In this document: positions 14,913 through 19,394 of the stretch, in pieces
Position numbering within the stretch: position 1 is the stretch's first letter
Layout: every line of letters begins with the position of its first letter
Assembly: GCA_964395915.1 (NCBI GenBank)
Contig: CAYNDB010000039.1
Coordinates: 1 to 19,394 of the forward strand
DNA from: CAYNDB01 sp964395915
GTDB lineage: Bacteria > Nitrospinota_A > UBA7883 > JAJRTC01
Length of the DNA: 19,394 nucleotides
Direction: 5' to 3'
Made by a program: the position numbers and the translations under genes
The notes under the pieces: generated by a model
Seen by the model: the letters and a program-made list of their open reading frames with translations, nothing else
Database searches by the model: none
What the model was told of the DNA's origin: nothing

Positions 14913-16522
14913 GAAAAAGCAATAAGGTGTTTCTTTACGACACAACCTTGCGTGACGGAGCGCAGGCCGAAGAGGTCAGCTTCTCGCTTGACGATAAACT
15001 GAAAATAACCGAGGCTCTGGACGACCTGGGTGTTCACTACGTCGAAGGTGGTTGGCCCGGCTCCAACCCGCGTGACGAGGCGTTTTTTAAGGAAGCGCGC
15101 AAGCTCACACTCAAAACCGCCAAAATAGCGGCTTTCGGCTCAACCCATCACCCTAAAAACAAGCCGTCGAACGATCCAAATATAAAACTTCTGCTAGAGG
15201 CGAAAACTCCGTGTGTCACGGTTTTCGGCAAATCGTGGGACATGCATGTTAAAAACGTGCTGGGTATTCCGATGAAACGAAACCTTGAGATTATCCACGA
15301 CACAATAGCTTATCTAAAAAAACATGTGGACGAGGTTCTGTTCGACGCGGAGCATTTTTTCGACGGTTACAAGAACAATCCGGAATACGCCATGAGCGCG
15401 CTTGAAGCGGCTTTAGACGGAGGGGTGGACTGGCTTGCGCTTTGCGAGACCAACGGCGGAGCCCTTCCTTTTGAGGTTGAGGAAATTGTAGAAGCGGTGG
15501 TCGCCCGGTTTCCGAAAGCTGATATAGGCATCCATTGCCATAACGATTCCGAGGTGGGAGTGGCAAACACGCTTGTAGCAGTCAAAAAAGGAGCGCGACA
15601 GGCGCACGGCACGATAAACGGAATAGGGGAGCGGTGCGGCAACGCCAACCTCTGCTCGATAATTCCAAACCTGCAATTAAAAATGGGACACAAATGCGTC
15701 TCCGCTTCACAGTTAAAGAAATTAAGAGATGTGTCCCTGCTGGTGTATGAGCTTGCTAACCTCGCCAGGAGGCCGTACCAGGCATTCGTGGGGCGCTCCG
15801 CGTTTGCCCATAAGGGTGGCGTTCATGTGGCCGCTGTGAGAAAAAAACCGGAAGCCTACGAACATATAAAGCCTCAGGTTGTGGGAGGCAGGCGGCGCGT
15901 TCTGGTCTCCGATCTTTCAGGCAGGGGGAACGTGCTTGCCAAAGCCGAACAGTTTGGCATCGACCTTGTCGGCAAGGATGATGAAACGAAGCTTATTTTG
16001 ACCGAACTTAAAAAACTGGAGGCCGAAGGGTTCCTGTTCGAGGGCGCTGACGCATCCTTTGAATTGTTGATACGAAAAGTCATCGGGCAATGGAAGAAAA
16101 AGTTCGACGTGGTTCGGGCGCGTGTTGTCTCATCGTTTTCCAACGAACAGGGTGACGACTGGGCGGAGGCTGTGATAAAGCTTCGGCTGCCGGACGGGAG
16201 CGTTACCCATGCCGTGGCGGAGGGTATCGGCCCTGTAAACGCGCTCGATAAAGCCGTCCGAACCGCCCTGGTCGAAAGTTACCCTGAGCTTTCCGACGTT
16301 GAGCTTCATGACTTTAAGGTGCGCCTGCTGGATGATAGCAAGACCGAATCGAAAACCAGAGTTCTTATAGAGTCCGGGGACGGGGAGACCAGATGGGGCA
16401 CTGTCGGCGTGTCGGAAAATATAATCGAAGCGAGCTGGCAGGCGTTGCTGGACAGCCTTGAATACAAGCTTCACAGGCCGTCTCCGAAAAAACAGCCAAA
16501 GAAAAAGAAACGGAAAAAATAG
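14909..16522 (+). CDS. cimA: (R)-citramalate synthase
   Basis: Condenses pyruvate with acetyl-CoA to citramalate, the first step of the threonine-independent route to isoleucine. The HMG-CoA-lyase-like barrel starts with LYDTTLRDGAQAEEVSFS (R15-D16 in the active site). The sequence VEGGWPGSNPRDEAFF distinguishes CimA of this type from 2-isopropylmalate synthase. Metal-binding HCHND is at 209-213 and NGIGERCGNANL at 237-248. A LeuA-type regulatory dimer domain lies at about 395-515, where isoleucine usually acts as feedback inhibitor. At 537 residues it is normal for the family. The final 13 residues, SPKKQPKKKKRKK, form a strongly basic tail. Translation is coupled to lysC by an ATGA overlap. 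Confidence 0.95.
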   Translation: MRKSNKVFLYDTTLRDGAQAEEVSFSLDDKLKITEALDDLGVHYVEGGWPGSNPRDEAFFKEARKLTLKTAKIAAFGSTHHPKNKPSNDPNIKLLLEAKTPCVTVFGKSWDMHVKNVLGIPMKRNLEIIHDTIAYLKKHVDEVLFDAEHFFDGYKNNPEYAMSALEAALDGGVDWLALCETNGGALPFEVEEIVEAVVARFPKADIGIHCHNDSEVGVANTLVAVKKGARQAHGTINGIGERCGNANLCSIIPNLQLKMGHKCVSASQLKKLRDVSLLVYELANLARRPYQAFVGRSAFAHKGGVHVAAVRKKPEAYEHIKPQVVGGRRRVLVSDLSGRGNVLAKAEQFGIDLVGKDDETKLILTELKKLEAEGFLFEGADASFELLIRKVIGQWKKKFDVVRARVVSSFSNEQGDDWAEAVIKLRLPDGSVTHAVAEGIGPVNALDKAVRTALVESYPELSDVELHDFKVRLLDDSKTESKTRVLIESGDGETRWGTVGVSENIIEASWQALLDSLEYKLHRPSPKKQPKKKKRKK

Positions 16523-16561
16523 CGGCGCGGCGCAATCCTGCTAATAAAGCTCTTTTACGCC

Positions 16562-17293
16562 ATGTACGATAATGCTTACATGAACTCCACTGAAACCAAG
16601 GCGAAAGCCGTGCGGGAGATGTTCTCGTCCATCGCGCGCCGTTACGATTTCCTGAACCATTTCCTCTCGCTTGGGATAGATATCCGCTGGCGAAAAGAGG
16701 CGGTGGCGTTGTTTGGCTCTCTGGCCGGAAAAAACGTTCTGGACGTGGCGTGCGGAACAGGCGACCTGGCCATAGCGATCGTAAAAGCGGGAGACGACAC
16801 GACAACAGTAACGGGGGCCGATTTTTCCAAAGAGATGTTAAAAATCGGAATTGAAAAAATTAAAAAAAACAACCTGGCCCGGCGAGTGACTCTGGAGGAA
16901 GGCGACGCCTTGAATCTTAAATATGACGACAGTTCTTTCGACTGTGTCTCCTGCGCTTTTGGCGTGAGGAATTTCGCCGATCTTGATATCGGCTTAAAAG
17001 AGATGTCCCGCGTATTAAAAAAGGGGGGGACCATGGTGGTCCTGGAGTTTACAGCGCCAAAAAACCGGTTGGTCGGGTTATTGTACAGGTTCTATTTCAC
17101 ACGTTTGCTTCCGGTGATCGGCGGCGTGGTTTCCGGGAAAAAGTCGGCGTACACATACCTGCCAGATTCCGTATACAAATTCCCCTCACCTCCGGAGTTT
17201 AAAAAACGGATGGAATCGGTTGGGCTTTCGGATGTCTCATTCATACCTCTTACCCTTGGCATATGCGGGATTCACACCGGTGTAAAAACATGA
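16562..17293 (+). CDS. ubiE: UbiE/MenG C-methyltransferase of quinone biosynthesis
   Basis: SAM-dependent methyltransferase that methylates demethylmenaquinone and/or the ubiquinone precursor. Family signature one is YDFLNHFLSLGIDIRWRK (28-45). The SAM site is VLDVACGTGDLA (59-70), and signature two is RVLKKGGTMVVLEFT. At 243 residues it has the usual length. Sequence alone does not tell whether the substrate is a naphthoquinone or benzoquinone. The start may be ATG 16562 or ATG 16580; neither has a strong Shine-Dalgarno. It lies 39 bp after cimA and its stop overlaps the glnD start (ATGA). Confidence 0.95.
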   Translation: MYDNAYMNSTETKAKAVREMFSSIARRYDFLNHFLSLGIDIRWRKEAVALFGSLAGKNVLDVACGTGDLAIAIVKAGDDTTTVTGADFSKEMLKIGIEKIKKNNLARRVTLEEGDALNLKYDDSSFDCVSCAFGVRNFADLDIGLKEMSRVLKKGGTMVVLEFTAPKNRLVGLLYRFYFTRLLPVIGGVVSGKKSAYTYLPDSVYKFPSPPEFKKRMESVGLSDVSFIPLTLGICGIHTGVKT

Positions 17294-19394
17294 GCGCAAC
17301 AACAAGCGAGCTTAAACAAACGCTACTGGAAAAGCGAAAGCTCGTCCTGGAAAAGCATGAAGAGGGCGTTGACGGGCTTACCATATGCCGGGAGCTGTCG
17401 CAGATAGTTGATAATCTTATTATCGAGCTGTTCGAGGAAAATAAGAGCGGCTTTAAAGGGTCGCTAGTCGCCATCGGAGGTTATGGCAGAGGCTTGTTGA
17501 ACCCCTTTTCCGATGTCGACCTTTTGTTCCTCTTGCCCACCTCGTTAGGAGGCGCCGTAAAGGTTCCAGACGCATTGAACGTGATGCTGACAAAGCTGTG
17601 GGACATTGGCCTTAAAGTGGGGCATAGCACACGAACCATCGCCGACACAGTCACAATGGGTCTTGCCGACCTGACCGCGCGCACAGCCATGATGGAAAGC
17701 AGGCTTTTAGCTGGTAATGAAGAGTTATTCAAAGAGTTTCTCAACAAATATTCCCGCAAGGTCGCGCACAACAGACCAAACGTTTATATACTGGAAAAAA
17801 TTGATGAAATGAAACGCAGGCATATGGCTTTCGGCATGGTGACATGCCTTACGGAGCCAAACCTGAAAGAGAGCCGTGGCGGATTGCGAGACCTGCACAC
17901 GGCAATGTGGGCGATACGATCCAAAACGGATGTGGCGACAGCTGAAGAGCTTGCCGGCAGGGGTATGATGGACCCTTCCGATGTCGCCCCTGTAAACAGG
18001 GCCCACTCTTTCCTTATGAGATTGCGCAACTGCCTCCACTGGAAAGTCAACAAGCCTGAGGACAACCTGATACAGTCCCTTCAGCCAGATATAGGGCGGA
18101 GCGAAGGTTATGAAGGCTCCGACAACGAAGTCGCCGCGCAACTTATGTATCAATATTACGAGGCCGCGGAAATAATAGACCGGTTCAGCCAGGAAACAAC
18201 CGAGTTTGCGCTTAATTATAAAAACCGCCGAAGATTTTGGCGAACGATTAACATTAATATAGATAACGATGGTCTTTTTACGGACGGTATAAAACTTCAC
18301 GCAAAGTCTTTTCCTCCCCACACATTCGAAGAAAAGCCCACCTTGCTGTTTCGCATCGCCCGAAGGCTTTCCGATGAATCTTTGAAACCCGCCCCGAACC
18401 TGCGGCGCGGACTTAACAGACTATGTGGGAAAGCGCCTGATAAATGGTTTGAAGGGAAAGAGGCGGGGCGTTGCCTTTTAGCTATCCTTCGCCTGAAGGA
18501 GAGCGCCAGGGCTCTATCGGTATTTCATGACGCTGGTATTTTAACCCGGTTTATTCCGGAATTCGCTGATATCACACGGCTGTCACAGTTTGACATGTTC
18601 CATCGATATTCCACAGATGAGCACACGATACATACCATCCGCAAGCTGGAAAGCATAGCTCATAATGCGCCTGTATGCCTGCTGATGCGCGATATATTCC
18701 GGACTCAGCCGGACCTTGAGATAGTAAAGCTGGGTCTGCTGATGCACGACCTTGGTAAAAGAGCCGAAGATCATCACGCCGAGGAAGATGACCTGGACCG
18801 CACTAGCGCCATACTTGCAAGACTGGAGCTTAAAAAACTTATTGAGCCGATACATTTTCTTGTAAAAAATCATCTGCTTATGAGCGTGACGGCGCAACGG
18901 CACAACTTCACTATTCCGAAAACGCTGAAATATTTTTGCGCGAAGGTAGGCGGCAAGGCAAATCTGCGCCGTCTGTACCTTCTAACATATGCGGATATTG
19001 CAGGCGTGGGGCCAAAAGTGTGGAACGAATGGAAAGATAAAATATTGAGCGACCTTTTTGAACGGAGCGAAAAATATTTCATAGAAGGCGACGCGCTTTT
19101 CCTTTCGGAAAAGGAACAGCTAAAAGCGCTTGTTAAAGAAGTGGCCAGGAGCGCAAGGCCTGTTATCGAAAAGACAGCGGCTTTTGACTTTCTTTCAAAC
19201 GCTCCCGAAAATTATCTTCGCAACTCAAGACCGGATACCGTGGCGGCGGATATTCATCTGGTCAAAGAACTTAAAAATAAACGGTTGGCGCTTCGTTACA
19301 CGTTGAACCCGGGAGACGCAACGGGCAAAATCACACTGGCCGCTTCGGAGCGGCTCGGTTTTTTCTCCATAATCGCCGGCGCTTTGGCCGCAAA
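17290..19394 (+). CDS. glnD: GlnD, PII uridylyltransferase/uridylyl-removing enzyme (3' end cut by window)
   Basis: Bifunctional nitrogen sensor that adds UMP to PII proteins when glutamine is low and removes it when glutamine is high. The frame is open from ATG 17290 to the window end, 701 codons without a stop. The nucleotidyltransferase motif GGYGRGLLNPFSDVD lies at 63-77, with D75 and D77 as metal ligands. The GlnD-specific NLKESRGGLRDLH follows near residue 197. The HD domain has H445/H448 upstream and LLMHDLGK with H486-D487. The last visible residues, ITLAASERLGFFSIIAGALAA, look like the start of the first ACT domain. The remaining ACT region (about 150-200 residues expected) lies outside. 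The nucleotidyltransferase motif is nearer the N-terminus than in E. coli GlnD. It is translationally coupled to ubiE. Confidence 0.96.
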   Translation, partial: MSATTSELKQTLLEKRKLVLEKHEEGVDGLTICRELSQIVDNLIIELFEENKSGFKGSLVAIGGYGRGLLNPFSDVDLLFLLPTSLGGAVKVPDALNVMLTKLWDIGLKVGHSTRTIADTVTMGLADLTARTAMMESRLLAGNEELFKEFLNKYSRKVAHNRPNVYILEKIDEMKRRHMAFGMVTCLTEPNLKESRGGLRDLHTAMWAIRSKTDVATAEELAGRGMMDPSDVAPVNRAHSFLMRLRNCLHWKVNKPEDNLIQSLQPDIGRSEGYEGSDNEVAAQLMYQYYEAAEIIDRFSQETTEFALNYKNRRRFWRTININIDNDGLFTDGIKLHAKSFPPHTFEEKPTLLFRIARRLSDESLKPAPNLRRGLNRLCGKAPDKWFEGKEAGRCLLAILRLKESARALSVFHDAGILTRFIPEFADITRLSQFDMFHRYSTDEHTIHTIRKLESIAHNAPVCLLMRDIFRTQPDLEIVKLGLLMHDLGKRAEDHHAEEDDLDRTSAILARLELKKLIEPIHFLVKNHLLMSVTAQRHNFTIPKTLKYFCAKVGGKANLRRLYLLTYADIAGVGPKVWNEWKDKILSDLFERSEKYFIEGDALFLSEKEQLKALVKEVARSARPVIEKTAAFDFLSNAPENYLRNSRPDTVAADIHLVKELKNKRLALRYTLNPGDATGKITLAASERLGFFSIIAGALAA

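Noticed and set aside
1..19394. CRISPR array, defence, phage or toxin-antitoxin genes
   Set aside because: I found no spaced direct repeats, transposase, integrase or nuclease-like genes; every large frame belongs to a known housekeeping family.

Overview
The window looks like ordinary chromosome from a diderm (Gram-negative) bacterium of roughly balanced base composition. It carries a complete Tol-Pal cell-envelope cluster, lipoprotein signal peptides, lipoyl synthase and the nitrogen sensor GlnD. The right half strings aminotransferase, homoserine dehydrogenase, ApgM-type mutase/kinase, aspartokinase and citramalate synthase in one direction. That order recalls Deltaproteobacteria/Desulfobacterota-like and Nitrospinota-like genomes, but I infer this from layout alone and cannot fix the taxon. 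No phage, transposase, CRISPR, toxin-antitoxin or defence gene is visible.

Left part (1-8479). A RlmI-type rRNA methyltransferase on the plus strand converges on a seven-gene minus-strand operon read from about 8555 down to 1350: tolQ, tolR, tolA, tolB, pal, cpoB and a PpiD/SurA-like periplasmic folding factor. TolQ-TolR-TolA form the proton-driven inner-membrane motor. TolB and Pal form the outer-membrane and peptidoglycan end. CpoB is the periplasmic coordinator, and the PpiD-like protein is a membrane-anchored chaperone/isomerase added at the end. A good sigma70-like promoter lies in front of tolQ and a weaker one in front of pal.

Middle (8480-8845). A 200-base divergent control region separates tolQ from a tRNA-Gln(CUG) gene. 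The tRNA is followed by a perfect 8-bp inverted repeat whose right arm overlaps the -35 box of a promoter-like sequence for lipA.

Right part (8845-19394), all plus strand: lipA, then a tightly packed chain of aminotransferase (alaC-like), hom, apgM-like, lysC, cimA, ubiE/menG and glnD (cut by the window end). Stop/start overlaps link aminotransferase-hom, lysC-cimA and ubiE-glnD. The chain combines the aspartate-family branch (aspartokinase, homoserine dehydrogenase, a candidate non-classical homoserine kinase), isoleucine synthesis from pyruvate (citramalate synthase), quinone methylation and nitrogen signalling. A 68-bp palindromic REP/MITE-like element sits between hom and apgM.

I found no clear new system. 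The points most worth checking are the ApgM-like protein as a homoserine kinase, a possible internal start in lysC for a separate regulatory subunit, the intergenic palindromic element, the basic C-terminal tails on several proteins, and the ubiE-glnD coupling.
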